From positions 110,137 through 174,136 of the forward strand of contig JARKQJ010000205.1 of the NCBI GenBank assembly GCA_029973955.1: a stretch of DNA of 64,000 nt. Direction: 5' to 3'. Shown piece by piece: positions 53,239 through 62,020 of this stretch (the stretch's first letter is position 1; every line of letters begins with the position of its first letter). The position numbers and the translations under genes were made by a program. The notes under the pieces are model-generated. The model saw only the letters and a list, made by a program, of their open reading frames with translations, had not been told where the DNA came from and did not search any database. This DNA is from Paludibaculum sp. (lineage in GTDB: Bacteria; Acidobacteriota; Terriglobia; Bryobacterales; Bryobacteraceae).

Positions 53239-53577
53239 ATGGAAGAAATAAGAAAAGCCCCATTGGCGCCGAAAAGACCCGGCGCCGAGAAGCTGTCGCA
53301 GAACATTCAGGAAGCATTTTTGAACAACGCCAGGAAAGAAAAGACTTTCCTGACCATCTATCTGATGAGCGGTGTGAAGCTGTCCGGCAGGATCAAGAGC
53401 TTCGACAAATACTCGGTCATTCTGGAAACGAACAACCAGGAGCAGTTGATCTTCAAGCACGCCATTTCCACCGTGGTGATGTCCCGCCCGGTGCATTCGG
53501 CGCCGCAGCATGCTCCAGTGCCTGGCGCAGGGCCGCAGCAACCTGGGCTGGCGCCGCCGGAAGGCGCAGAGGACTGA
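53239..53577 (+). CDS. hfq: RNA chaperone Hfq
   Basis: A 112-residue Sm-like protein that pairs small RNAs with mRNAs. ATG 53239 follows an AAAGGAGGG site. Sm1 is [20 protein letters not shown] and Sm2 [13 protein letters not shown]; the body is normal from [19 protein letters not shown]. The C-terminus is a 30-residue Pro/Gly/Gln-rich tail ([17 protein letters not shown]) without acidic richness. It is 8 bp upstream of hflX, the classic hfq-hflX pair. Confidence 0.95.
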   Translation: MEEIRKAPLAPKRPGAEKLSQNIQEAFLNNARKEKTFLTIYLMSGVKLSGRIKSFDKYSVILETNNQEQLIFKHAISTVVMSRPVHSAPQHAPVPGAGPQQPGLAPPEGAED

Positions 53578-53585
53578 ATAACGCA

Positions 53586-54893
53586 TTGAACGCCTCTCAC
53601 TCCAGGAAGAGCGCGCGCGAGCGGGCTATCCTGATCGGCGTGGATCTCGTTGGCCGCCGCCGCGAGCCGGACGCCCCTGATGCCGAGGAGTCTTTGGCCG
53701 AACTGGCTGCGCTGGCCGAGAGCGCCGGGGCTGAAGTGCTCGAACGCATTCTGCAGACTCGCGTCTCGCTGGATCAGGCCACGCTCATCGGTTCCGGCAA
53801 GATTGACGAGGTGAAGGCCCTGGTGCAAGGGCTGGAAGCGGAGCTGGTGCTGGTCGATTACGAACTGGGCGGTACGCAGCAGCGCAACCTCGAAAAGGCG
53901 CTGGACTGCAAGGTGGTGGACCGCACGCAGCTCATCCTCGACATCTTTGCCCGCCGTGCCCGCACGCGCGAAGGCCAGCTTCAGGTGGAACTGGCGCAGT
54001 TGAACTACCTGCTGCCGCGGCTCACCGGGCGCGGCGCCGCCATGAGCCGGCTGGGCGGCGGCATCGGCACGCGCGGTCCGGGCGAGACGAAGCTGGAAAC
54101 CGACCGCCGCCGGATCCACACGCGGATCAAGAAAATCGAGCGCGATCTGGCCGGCGTGCGCGGCTCCCGCGGCGTGCAGCGCGGGCTGCGCCAGGCCATT
54201 CCGCTGATGACGCTGGCCCTGGTGGGTTACACCAACGCCGGCAAGAGCACGCTGTTCAACCGCCTGACCGGCGCCGGCGTGCTGGCTGACGCACGGATGT
54301 TCGCCACGCTCGATCCGACGGTCCGCCAGGCCGTGTTGCCCTCCCGCCGGCGTGTGCTGCTCTCCGATACCGTGGGCTTTATTCGCCAACTCCCCACGAC
54401 GCTGGTGGAGGCGTTCCGGGCCACGCTGGAAGAGGTGACCGAGGCTGCGCTGCTGATTCACGTGGTAGACGCCTCCAGTCCCTCCGCCGCCTCGCACTGC
54501 TCGCAGGTGCGGCGGGTGCTGAACGAGATCGGCGCGCAGGAGACTCCGCAGATTCTGGTGCTAAACAAGGCTGATGCGCTTCCGCCGGATGGCGAAGACG
54601 CCGCGACACTCGGCCGCCGCCTTTCGGGCGAGGCCGGAGGGATCCCCGTGGCTTTCATCTCCGCCCGCACCGGCGAAGGGGTGGCGGAGTTACTGGCGCT
54701 GATGGACCGGTCAGTGCCCGACGATCCGGTGGAGCACGCCGTGTTCCGGGTGCCCCTGGACGAACTCACCGCCGTACACTGGCTGCACGAGTACTCGAGG
54801 GTGATTTCGGAGCGCTACGAAGCCGACGGCTGCGTGGTGGAGGCCGAGGTTCCGGCCACCCTGCTGCGGCGCCTGGCTCGTTACCGCGTGTGA
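53586..54893 (+). CDS. hflX: GTPase HflX
   Basis: A 435-residue ribosome-associated GTPase involved in rescue of stalled ribosomes. TTG 53586 is the start. The N-terminal HflX domain has LIGSGKIDEVKALVQG and RTQLILDIFARRARTREG QL. The glycine-rich linker is RLGGGIGTRGPGETKLE. The GTPase has G1 GYTNAGKST, G3 SDTVGF and G4 NKAD, followed by a short C-terminal domain. It is immediately downstream of hfq. Confidence 0.94.
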   Translation: MNASHSRKSARERAILIGVDLVGRRREPDAPDAEESLAELAALAESAGAEVLERILQTRVSLDQATLIGSGKIDEVKALVQGLEAELVLVDYELGGTQQRNLEKALDCKVVDRTQLILDIFARRARTREGQLQVELAQLNYLLPRLTGRGAAMSRLGGGIGTRGPGETKLETDRRRIHTRIKKIERDLAGVRGSRGVQRGLRQAIPLMTLALVGYTNAGKSTLFNRLTGAGVLADARMFATLDPTVRQAVLPSRRRVLLSDTVGFIRQLPTTLVEAFRATLEEVTEAALLIHVVDASSPSAASHCSQVRRVLNEIGAQETPQILVLNKADALPPDGEDAATLGRRLSGEAGGIPVAFISARTGEGVAELLALMDRSVPDDPVEHAVFRVPLDELTAVHWLHEYSRVISERYEADGCVVEAEVPATLLRRLARYRV

Positions 54894-55081
54894 GGACAGC
54901 CTGTGGAAAACGCTGTGAGTATCTTGCGGATCGATATGCATCTTGTTCTTTTCAAATGAGATAGGAGCTATGAGTTTTTCACAGCCCCGGATGCGGCGGC
55001 GCTGGTACGAGGGCCGGCGGCGCCTGGAGCCGGGGGCATCTGTGTTTTGGCCGCACTTTGGTTTATCTTGATTAGGGACCG

Positions 55082-55750
55082 ATGAATCTCCCGAACGCAT
55101 TGACGCTGTTACGGATCTTCTTCGTGCCGCTGCTGGTGGCGGTGCTGGTGCAGGAAGACTCTACCTACGCGTTCGGCGGGCTGGTGATGAGCAACGAGAT
55201 GGTGGCGCTGGCCATCTTCCTGGCGGCGGCGGCGACGGATCTGCTGGACGGATACCTGGCGCGGCGCTGGAACCAGATCACCACGGTGGGCATGCTGCTG
55301 GATCCGATCGCCGACAAGCTCCTGATTTCGGCGGCGCTGATCGGGCTGGTGCAGGTGCACCGCGTGCCCAGTTGGATGGCAGTGCTAATCATCGGCCGCG
55401 AATTCGCCGTCTCCGGCCTGCGCAGTATCGCCGCCAGCGAAGGCTATACCATTCAGGCCAGCGAGTTGGGCAAGACGAAGATGGTGACGCAGGTGCTCGC
55501 CATCTCGCTGACGCTGGTGGCGGTGGATCAGCCCTGGCTGGCCAGCACCGCGAGATTCATGCTGTGGGGCACGCTGGTGTTTGCGCTGGCATCGGCGGCC
55601 GACTATGCCCACAAGTTCTGGCGCCGGATCGATGAGAGCATCAAGGAACGGCGGCGCATGGAGCTGATCCGGTTGGAGCGCGGGCGGCGCAAAGCCGTGC
55701 GCAAGGCGGACCGGGCGGACAGAGCGCAGAGGCGTCTGCGCCAGACCTGA
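55082..55750 (+). CDS. pgsA: CDP-diacylglycerol-glycerol-3-phosphate phosphatidyltransferase
   Basis: A 222-residue membrane enzyme making phosphatidylglycerol phosphate. It starts NLPNALTLLRIFFVPLL, the usual PgsA N-terminus. The CDP-alcohol phosphotransferase motif D-G-x2-A-R-x8-G-x3-D-x3-D is visible as DLLDGYLARRWNQITTVGML LDPIAD. Four to five membrane segments are followed by a basic tail (RRRMELIRLERGRRKAVRKA). The 188-bp gap before it contains TGTGGAAAA at 54901-54909 and no other gene. Confidence 0.93.
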   Translation: MNLPNALTLLRIFFVPLLVAVLVQEDSTYAFGGLVMSNEMVALAIFLAAAATDLLDGYLARRWNQITTVGMLLDPIADKLLISAALIGLVQVHRVPSWMAVLIIGREFAVSGLRSIAASEGYTIQASELGKTKMVTQVLAISLTLVAVDQPWLASTARFMLWGTLVFALASAADYAHKFWRRIDESIKERRRMELIRLERGRRKAVRKADRADRAQRRLRQT

Positions 55751-55763
55751 TTCCGGTGCTGAC

Positions 55764-56684
55764 CTAGTCGAAATCCAGATCCGGCTGTGCCGGCGGCGCT
55801 TCGCCTGGTTTGGGCGCCGGGGGTTGGACCAGGGCATAACCGTCCGACCAGAAATCGAGCGTGCGCACCTGCCCGCGCGGTCCGGTGGGGGGAAGCTGCT
55901 TGCCGTTCCACTCCAGTTCCACGCCGCCGGCGTTGCCGATGCGGATGCGCATCTTGTCTTCGACGCCGAAGCCACGGGTCTCGCCCGCCTGCATCACGGA
56001 GGAGAACAGAATCTTCTGGCCCTGCCACACGCCCACCCAGGAGAGTTCGGTGGCGCGGACGATCACGCGCACGGGACCCTCGGCTTGCGCCGGGGCCTGC
56101 GGGGATGGCTTGGGGGCGTCGGAGGGTTGCGCCTCCCGCGGCTCCTGGGGCGCCGCCTGCGGTTGCGCTCCGGTGTAAGCGGGAGCGGGAGTGGCCGCGG
56201 CGCGTTCCTGCCGCGGCGTCTGGGCCGTCTGCTGGGGTGGGTTGAGTTCGGCGGCTTCCTTCGCCAGGCTCCAGCGCTGGTAAAGCGCGAACGCCGTGGT
56301 GCAGACCACCAGGACGAAGGCCAGAATGCCCAGGCCCAGCAGGGCGCGGCGTGTGTCCGCCGTGCGGTCCGGCTTGCCCGTCGGCATGCGCGGGACATTG
56401 ATATCGCGGTCCGGCAGCGCGGTGTCGCGCGCTGCCAGTTCGGAGGTCTCCGCGTCCAGGCTGCGGCTCAGTTCCGGCTGGTAGACCGACTCCGGCAGGC
56501 CCAGCAGCCGGGCGTACTGCCGCACAAAGCTGCGGTAGAAGAACCCGCCGGGCAGGGAACTGGTGTCGTCCTTCTCGATGGCGTGGAAATAGTCGGCGTG
56601 AATCCGGGTCTGGGCGGCGAGCTGTTCAATGGACAGACCTCGTTTTTCTCGCTCCTCGCGGAGCCGCTGGCCCAACGTTTGCAT
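55764..56684 (-). CDS. rodZ: RodZ-like protein (HTH, membrane segment, DUF4115)
   Basis: A 306-residue single-pass protein linking the MreB cytoskeleton to cell shape. The N-terminal helix-turn-helix (LGQRLREEREKRGLSIEQLA) and FFYRSFVRQYARLLGL are typical. One membrane segment is ALLGLGILAFVLVVCTTAFA (about 113-133). An Ala/Pro/Gln-rich linker leads to a C-terminal beta domain (VRVIVRATELSWVGVW), matching DUF4115. It is convergent with pgsA and divergent from the GT2 gene. Confidence 0.88.
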   Translation of the reverse strand: MQTLGQRLREEREKRGLSIEQLAAQTRIHADYFHAIEKDDTSSLPGGFFYRSFVRQYARLLGLPESVYQPELSRSLDAETSELAARDTALPDRDINVPRMPTGKPDRTADTRRALLGLGILAFVLVVCTTAFALYQRWSLAKEAAELNPPQQTAQTPRQERAAATPAPAYTGAQPQAAPQEPREAQPSDAPKPSPQAPAQAEGPVRVIVRATELSWVGVWQGQKILFSSVMQAGETRGFGVEDKMRIRIGNAGGVELEWNGKQLPPTGPRGQVRTLDFWSDGYALVQPPAPKPGEAPPAQPDLDFD

Positions 56685-56706
56685 GGCTGATCCGGGTTCT
56701 GATGGT

Positions 56707-57786
56707 ATGATACAACACGTTGGAACACGGATGTTTCAGGCACTTGAGCCTCCGCGCGTCAGCGTGGTGATTGTCAACTGGAACCGCGCGGAGTTGCTTC
56801 GGGCCTGCCTCGCCTCGCTTTGCCTGCCGCAGGAGGCGCCCTTTGAAGCCATTGTGGTGGACAACGGCTCCACCGACGGTTCCATCGAGCTGCTGGATCG
56901 CCTCCAAGCCACGCTGCCTTTCCCCCTGCGCGTCATCCGCAACGCGGACAACCGCGGCTTCTGCGCAGCCAACAACCAGGGCATCGCCGCGGCGCGGGGC
57001 GAGTTTGTGGCGCTGCTGAACAACGACGCCGAAGCCGGGCCCGGCTGGTTGAAGGCGCTGCTCCAGGCTTTCACGGACCCTCAAGTGGGCATGGCGGCCA
57101 GCAAAGTGCTGGTCCACGAGGATCCCCGGATGATCGACAAGGTGGGCCATCTCATCTACCTCGACGGCCAGAACCGCGGCCGCGGCACCGGCCAGTTCGA
57201 CCACGGCCAGTTCGACCGCGTCGAAGAGGTGCTCTGGCCCGATGGCTGCGCGTGCATGTACCGCAAATCCATGCTCGACGAGATCGGCGGCTTCGACGAA
57301 GATTTCTTCGCCTATGGAGACGACGCCGAACTGGGCCTGCGCGCCCGCATCGCCGGTTGGGGCTGCCTCTACATGCCCACGGCGGTGGTCCGGCACCATC
57401 GCGGCTCCACTCTGGGGAAGCAGAACCCGCGCCGCCTGATTCTGATCGAGCGCAACCGGGTGCTTCTAGCCGCTAAACTGTTTCCTGGAACTCTACTTTG
57501 GCGAAACGTCGCATACTACGTGGCAAGGATGGCCGCCGGACTATGGGCGGCAATGCTCAATCGGGGGGAGATCAGCCGCTTTCAGAGCCCGGGCGGCAAG
57601 CTCACGGCGCTCTGGGCGATGCTCAGGGGCGATTGGGAGGCTTTGAAGCTCCTGCCCCGGATGTTGCGCAAGCGCCGGCAGCTCCGCAGCCTGAGGAAGC
57701 TATCTCCCAGCCAGGTGAAGCAACTGCTGCTGCGCCACCGCATCAGCCTGAAGGAACTCAGCCAGGGCGTGGCGCAGAAGAGCTAG
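56707..57786 (+). CDS. Glycosyltransferase family 2
   Basis: A 359-residue inverting GT-A glycosyltransferase, rhamnosyltransferase-like. VSVVIVNWNRAELLRACLAS is the start, with DNGSTDGSIELLDRL and the metal-binding LLNNDAEAGPG. The base segment is FFAYGDDAELGLRARIAGW. The C-terminal part (RNVAYYVARMAAGLWAA) is hydrophobic and may attach to the membrane. ATG 56731 is an alternative start; neither has a clear ribosome site. It starts the run with two methyltransferases and an M28 peptidase. Confidence 0.88.
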   Translation: MIQHVGTRMFQALEPPRVSVVIVNWNRAELLRACLASLCLPQEAPFEAIVVDNGSTDGSIELLDRLQATLPFPLRVIRNADNRGFCAANNQGIAAARGEFVALLNNDAEAGPGWLKALLQAFTDPQVGMAASKVLVHEDPRMIDKVGHLIYLDGQNRGRGTGQFDHGQFDRVEEVLWPDGCACMYRKSMLDEIGGFDEDFFAYGDDAELGLRARIAGWGCLYMPTAVVRHHRGSTLGKQNPRRLILIERNRVLLAAKLFPGTLLWRNVAYYVARMAAGLWAAMLNRGEISRFQSPGGKLTALWAMLRGDWEALKLLPRMLRKRRQLRSLRKLSPSQVKQLLLRHRISLKELSQGVAQKS

Positions 57787-57818
57787 GGAGTTCCGTTCCG
57801 GAAGCCGGGAAAGAAACG

Positions 57819-58832
57819 GTGCAAGCGGCCCCGGCGCCCAGCGCTCCCGTGGAAGCGGCGGCGAAGACCGTGACGGCCGAGGCCGGCAACGAGTGCCCGG
57901 CCTGCGGAGGCCTTGAAATGCGCACGCTGTGTCACGGATCGGATCGTCTGTATGGCACCACCACACAGAGCTTTCTCGTGGTGGAGTGTGGCGGCTGCCG
58001 GCTGATGCGGCTCTACCCACGCCCGGCTCCGGCCGAGCTGCAGCACTACTATCCCGAGAACTACTGGTACGACCCCGGCGCAGGCACGGCCGACCGGCTG
58101 GCAGAATCCTGGCGCCGCTTCGTCTTGCGCGATCACGTCAATTTCGTGCGCCGTGCCCTGGAGGCCGCGCCGCCGGGCGGCAAGGTGCTGGACGTGGGCT
58201 GCGGCGGCGGACTGTTCCTGCGCGAGATGAATCTCCCGCAGGAGCGCGCTTTCGGTCTGGATTTCTCCGTCAACGCGGCGTCAGTGGCGTGGTCCACCAA
58301 CGGGATTCCGGCGGCCTGCGGCGCTCTCACGCGCGCGCCCTTCCGGCCCGGGTCGTTCTCGCTCATTACGATGTTTCACGTGCTGGAGCATCTATACGAT
58401 CCCGCGGCCTACGTCGAAGCCGCGCGCGGCCTGCTGGCGGAGAACGGCCGTCTGGTGATTCAGGTGCCCAACGCCAAATGCTGGCAGTTCCTGCTCTTCG
58501 GCGAAGCGTGGAACGGGCTGGACATCCCGCGCCACCTGATCGACTTCAAGGAGGACGATCTCGTCACCCTACTGGGCGAGTGCGGCTTCGAAGTGGTGCG
58601 GAGGAAACACTTCTCCCTGCGCGACAACCCCGCCGGGCTGGCTTCCACGCTGGCCGTCGGCCTGGACCCCATGGCCCGCCGCATCCGCCAGCTACCCGAA
58701 GGCCCTCGCCTGCGTTTGATCAAGGACCTGGCCTACTTCGGGATCCTGCTGGCCGCCATTCCCTTCACGGTGCTCGAGGCGGCCTGCGGCGCCGGATCCA
58801 CCATCATGGTGGAGGCACGGCGGAAGCCATGA
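57819..58832 (+). CDS. SAM-dependent methyltransferase with zinc-ribbon N-terminus
   Basis: A 337-residue class I methyltransferase. Residues about 30-65 have two C-x2-C pairs (ECPACGG and ECGGCRL), a zinc ribbon common in sugar C- or O-methyltransferases of surface-glycan clusters. The SAM motif is VLDVGCGGGLFLREM near 125, with MFHVLEHLYDPAAYVEAA. The C-terminus is hydrophobic. The start is uncertain: GTG 57819 is used, since the frame open further 5' overlaps the GT2 gene. The stop overlaps the next start as ATGA. Confidence 0.82.
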   Translation: MQAAPAPSAPVEAAAKTVTAEAGNECPACGGLEMRTLCHGSDRLYGTTTQSFLVVECGGCRLMRLYPRPAPAELQHYYPENYWYDPGAGTADRLAESWRRFVLRDHVNFVRRALEAAPPGGKVLDVGCGGGLFLREMNLPQERAFGLDFSVNAASVAWSTNGIPAACGALTRAPFRPGSFSLITMFHVLEHLYDPAAYVEAARGLLAENGRLVIQVPNAKCWQFLLFGEAWNGLDIPRHLIDFKEDDLVTLLGECGFEVVRRKHFSLRDNPAGLASTLAVGLDPMARRIRQLPEGPRLRLIKDLAYFGILLAAIPFTVLEAACGAGSTIMVEARRKP

Positions 58833-59500
58833 AGTACGCTCTCGCCCGGCGTTGGCTGCCGGCTGGAGTGCGCAGGTTTCTATACTCGTTCGAGGCCATG
58901 ATCGAGGACTCTGTCTCCGCGCTGGCCGCCGGCCTGCCCGACGGCGCGCGCGTGCTGGATGCGGGCGCCGGGGAGGGCCAGTATTCCGAACACTTCGGCA
59001 GGCAGCGCTACACCGGCGTCGATCTCGGCGTCGGCGACGCCGCCTGGAACTATGCCCGGCTCGACGCCATTGCCGATCTCAGCGCGCTGCCATTCCGCTC
59101 CGGCGTGTTCCAGGCCGCGCTCAGCGTCGTGACGCTGGAACATCTGCGCGATCCGCTGGCGGCGCTGCGGGAGACGGCGCGCGTGCTCGCGCCGGGAGGC
59201 GTGCTGCTGCTGATCGCTCCCATGGAGTGGGAGGTGCATCAATCGCCGCACGACTATTTCCGCTACACGCGGCATGGATTGGAGTATCTGCTGGCGGAGG
59301 CGGGCCTGCGCGTGGACGAGATCCAGCCCGCCGGCGGCCTGTTCCGCCTGTTGTCCCGGCGGCTGTTGAACGCCGCCCAGATGCAGCCCTGGCTGCTGCC
59401 GCTCAATGCGCCGCTGGCCCTGTTCTTCGGGGCGCTGGATGGCCTCGACGTCCGGAAAGACTTTACACTGGGATACAAATGCATCGCTCGAAAACCCTGA
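58829..59500 (+). CDS. SAM-dependent methyltransferase
   Basis: A 223-residue class I methyltransferase (Methyltransf_11 type). The SAM motif is VLDAGAGEGQYSEHF, then VDLGVGD, then SVVTLEHLRDPLAALRETAR. A Tyr/His-rich block near 140 (HQSPHDYFRYTRHGLEYLL) is common in proteins of this group. It is coupled to the preceding methyltransferase by ATGA and its end overlaps the M28 peptidase start by 22 bp, so the four genes are one operon. Target unknown, most likely a surface sugar or lipid. Confidence 0.88.
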   Translation: MKYALARRWLPAGVRRFLYSFEAMIEDSVSALAAGLPDGARVLDAGAGEGQYSEHFGRQRYTGVDLGVGDAAWNYARLDAIADLSALPFRSGVFQAALSVVTLEHLRDPLAALRETARVLAPGGVLLLIAPMEWEVHQSPHDYFRYTRHGLEYLLAEAGLRVDEIQPAGGLFRLLSRRLLNAAQMQPWLLPLNAPLALFFGALDGLDVRKDFTLGYKCIARKP

Positions 59501-60351
59501 CCCTTGCCGCGGCGCTGCTCGCGCCCTTCGCCCTCGCGGGTGACTTCAGCGGCGCGCAGGCGTTGGAGTACACCAAGGCGATCGTCGCATTCGGGCCGCG
59601 TCCGGCCGGCACCCCGGCGCTGCAGAAGACGCAGGCGTACATCGTGCAGCAGTTGAAGGCGATGGGCTGGACCGTGATCGAGGATGCGTTTCCCGCCAAG
59701 ACCCCCGTGGGCGTGCTTCAGATGAAGAACATCATCGCCTTCCGCAAGGGCACCAGCGGCAAGGCGCTGGTCGTATCAGGCCACTACGACACCAAGCGTT
59801 TCCCCTTCAGGTTCGTGGGCGCCAACGACGGCGGCGCCTCGGCGGGCATCCTGCTGGAATTTGCGCGCGCCTTCAAGGACCGGTCCCTCAAGAGCGACCT
59901 CTACCTGGTCTTTTTCGACGGCGAAGAGGCCGTCAAGGATTGGACCGCCACCGACAGCCTGTATGGTTCCCGCCACCTGGCGGAGCGGTGGCAGAAGGAC
60001 GGCACCAACGCCCGCATCAGCGCCCTGATCAACCTCGACATGATCGGCGACCGCGACCTCCACATCGTCAGCGAGATGTACTCCTCCGAGCCGTTGCGCC
60101 GGTTGCTGTGGCAGGTGGCCGCGCAGTTGGGCGAAGCGAAGAGGTTCGACGGCCAGGAACTGCCGATTGAGGACGACCACGTGCCCTTCCTGCGCCTGGG
60201 TGTGCGCGCGCTGGACCTGATCGATTTCGAATACGGGCCCAACCACGGCTGGTGGCACACCCCTGAGGACACCTTGGACAAGCTCAGCGCGGAGAGCCTG
60301 CAAGCGGTGGGCAAGGTGGTGATGGAAACTCTGCGCCGGCTGGATCAATAA
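59479..60351 (+). CDS. Exported M28-family peptidase, glutaminyl-cyclase-like
   Basis: A 290-residue secreted zinc enzyme. Leader MHRSKTLTLAAALLAPFALAGD. Zinc ligands match the M28 order: His in VVSGHYDTKRF, Asp in GANDGGASAG, Glu-Glu in FFDGEEAVKDW, Asp in NLDMIGDRDL and His in HGWWHTPEDT. The DGEE with a TATDSLYGSRHLA block and short length resemble bacterial/animal glutaminyl cyclases (peptide N-terminal pyroglutamate formation). Aminopeptidase is the alternative. It overlaps the methyltransferase gene by 22 bp. Confidence 0.87.
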   Translation: MHRSKTLTLAAALLAPFALAGDFSGAQALEYTKAIVAFGPRPAGTPALQKTQAYIVQQLKAMGWTVIEDAFPAKTPVGVLQMKNIIAFRKGTSGKALVVSGHYDTKRFPFRFVGANDGGASAGILLEFARAFKDRSLKSDLYLVFFDGEEAVKDWTATDSLYGSRHLAERWQKDGTNARISALINLDMIGDRDLHIVSEMYSSEPLRRLLWQVAAQLGEAKRFDGQELPIEDDHVPFLRLGVRALDLIDFEYGPNHGWWHTPEDTLDKLSAESLQAVGKVVMETLRRLDQ

Positions 60352-60360
60352 GGCGCCGGC

Positions 60361-60645
60361 TCAGGCGAACTTGTTCCGGCAGCCCTCGGAGCAGAAGTAG
60401 TGAGTCTGCCCCTTTGCGTTGAGCTTCACCGCCACGGATTCGCTCACATACGTGCCGCACACCGGGTCCCTGTGCAACATCCCTCCGGCGGGCGCCGGCG
60501 GCGGCGTGCCGGGCGCGCGCTGCGGAGCGGTTGGCTTCTGACCCAGTGTGAAATTGACGAACGCCCGCCCAATCAGACCCATCACCATCCGGATGACCGG
60601 CACGAAGAAAATGAACGCGAGCAGCAGCCCGAGAAAACGCAACAT
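60361..60645 (-). CDS. Small membrane protein with C-terminal YHS-like metal domain
   Basis: A 94-residue protein. One N-terminal membrane segment (LLLAFIFFVPVIRMVMGLIG), a Pro-rich linker, and a C-terminal DPVCGTYV...HYFCSEGCRNKF block as in YHS/TRASH domains that bind metal through cysteines. It may sense or carry a metal ion. It is convergent with the M28 gene and downstream of a terminator. Confidence 0.75.
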   Translation of the reverse strand: MLRFLGLLLAFIFFVPVIRMVMGLIGRAFVNFTLGQKPTAPQRAPGTPPPAPAGGMLHRDPVCGTYVSESVAVKLNAKGQTHYFCSEGCRNKFA

Positions 60646-60695
60646 CTCAACTCCAGAATAGACGAGCGCGGAGGCGCGGGAGACAAAGTGAGGGG

Positions 60696-60732
60696 TAAAA
60701 GAAAAAGGGCACCCCGCGGCGCGGAGTGCCCT
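60696..60732 (-). terminator. Rho-independent terminator of the TPR gene
   Basis: On the minus strand AGGGCAC (60732-60726) pairs with GTGCCCT (60712-60706) around a GC-rich loop and is followed by TTTTTCTTTT. It lies 22 bp after the stop of the minus-strand TPR protein gene. Confidence 0.85.
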
Positions 60733-60754
60733 CGCGATCCGGCGGTGAGCCGGG

Positions 60755-61921
60755 TTACTTCTTGCCCTTCTTGGCCGGGGCCTTCTTGGCGTCCGGGTTG
60801 ACGTAGCTGGTTTCCAGCTTGCCGCCCACCAGGGCTACGAGTGCCTTCGCGCCTTCGGCGTTGGCGCCGGCCGGCTCGAGTTCCAGATACTTCTCGCAGG
60901 CTTCCTTCATGCCTTCGGGAGGAACCGGCGTGCCGTCGGCCTTCATCGTCATCTTGCCGCTGAGCGCCGAGCAATACTGGAACCACGCCGGAGCGTACTT
61001 CGGATCGAGTTCAACGGCCTTCTTGAAGGCCACCACGGCCGGATCGGTCTGGCCCGTGTTGATCAGCACCGCGCCGAGGTTGAACATGTACTTGCCGCCG
61101 CCCGGAGGATCGAGCGCCGCGGCCTTTTCCAACTCCGCCTGCGCTTCGGCGAACTTCTTCTGCTGCGCCAGCACCAGGCCGTAGTTGTTGTGCAGGCCGG
61201 CGTCGGCGGGATTCATTTCCAGGGACTTGACGTAGAATTCGGTCGCTTTGCCCAGCGCCGCTTCCTTGTCCGGGCCGGTCTTGGACTTCGCCAGGCCGTC
61301 ATAGGCCTGCGCCAACTGGATCCACACCGCGGACTGCTTCGGGTCGATTTCGCCGGCCTTGGTGAAGTTGTCGATGGCGGTTTGGAAGTCCTTCGCCTGC
61401 ATCGCGGTCATACCGGCGTTGTAGGCGTCGTTGAGGGCCTTGTTCTTCTGCATCTGCGCGGAGCGCTCTTTGAGTTGCTTTTCATAGGCGGCGCGCTGTT
61501 CCGGCGACATCTCCTTCGCCAGTTCCTGCGTAAGTTGGCCCGTCGCCATCGCCTGCTCCTGCGCCTTGCGCTTCGCGGCGGCCTTGCCCAGGTTGCAGAA
61601 GTCCTTCATCTCCTGGGGATCACCCATCTGGCTGCGCACGCCGTTGAGCGTGTCGACCACGGCCCCGTTGTGCTCGCAGGTGAGGGTGAACGTACCGGGC
61701 ACCGGCATGCCGCTATAGGTCCAGTCACCCTTCTTGTTCGTCTTGGTCTGCCAGTTGCCCTTAATATCCTTGCGTTCGATCTTGATGATGACGCCCTGCA
61801 CGCCCTTGCCGTCTTCGCCAACAACACGGCCAGTGAACGTGCCCATCTGGGCCGAGGCGAGACCTGCGCTCACCAGGCATGCGGCACCCAGCAGCGCCGT
61901 TTTTCTAAGCATACGCAGCAT
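60755..61921 (-). CDS. Exported TPR protein with CarboxypepD_reg-like N-terminus
   Basis: A 388-residue secreted or periplasmic protein. ATG 61921 follows a GGAGGT site and starts a leader MLRMLRKTALLGAACLVSAG LASA. Residues 25-110 are a CarboxypepD_reg-like unit (GTFTGRVVGEDGKGVQGVII, then YSGMPVPGTFTLTC). After a charged helical region, tetratricopeptide repeats run from about 175 to 345 (NAGMTAMQAKDFQTAIDNFT; LHNNYGLVLAQQKKFAEAQ; FNLGAVLINTGQTDPAVVAF). The C-terminus is Lys-rich (KKAPAKKGKK). Probably an assembly scaffold. A good terminator follows. Confidence 0.87.
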   Translation of the reverse strand: MLRMLRKTALLGAACLVSAGLASAQMGTFTGRVVGEDGKGVQGVIIKIERKDIKGNWQTKTNKKGDWTYSGMPVPGTFTLTCEHNGAVVDTLNGVRSQMGDPQEMKDFCNLGKAAAKRKAQEQAMATGQLTQELAKEMSPEQRAAYEKQLKERSAQMQKNKALNDAYNAGMTAMQAKDFQTAIDNFTKAGEIDPKQSAVWIQLAQAYDGLAKSKTGPDKEAALGKATEFYVKSLEMNPADAGLHNNYGLVLAQQKKFAEAQAELEKAAALDPPGGGKYMFNLGAVLINTGQTDPAVVAFKKAVELDPKYAPAWFQYCSALSGKMTMKADGTPVPPEGMKEACEKYLELEPAGANAEGAKALVALVGGKLETSYVNPDAKKAPAKKGKK

Positions 61922-62020
61922 GAAAGAGACCTCCAACTCTGAATACAATCTACAAACCTAGCGTACTACAGGATCATTCGTTTTTGCATGACCGGATAGT
62001 ACAGAAAGCATGAAGTTTCG

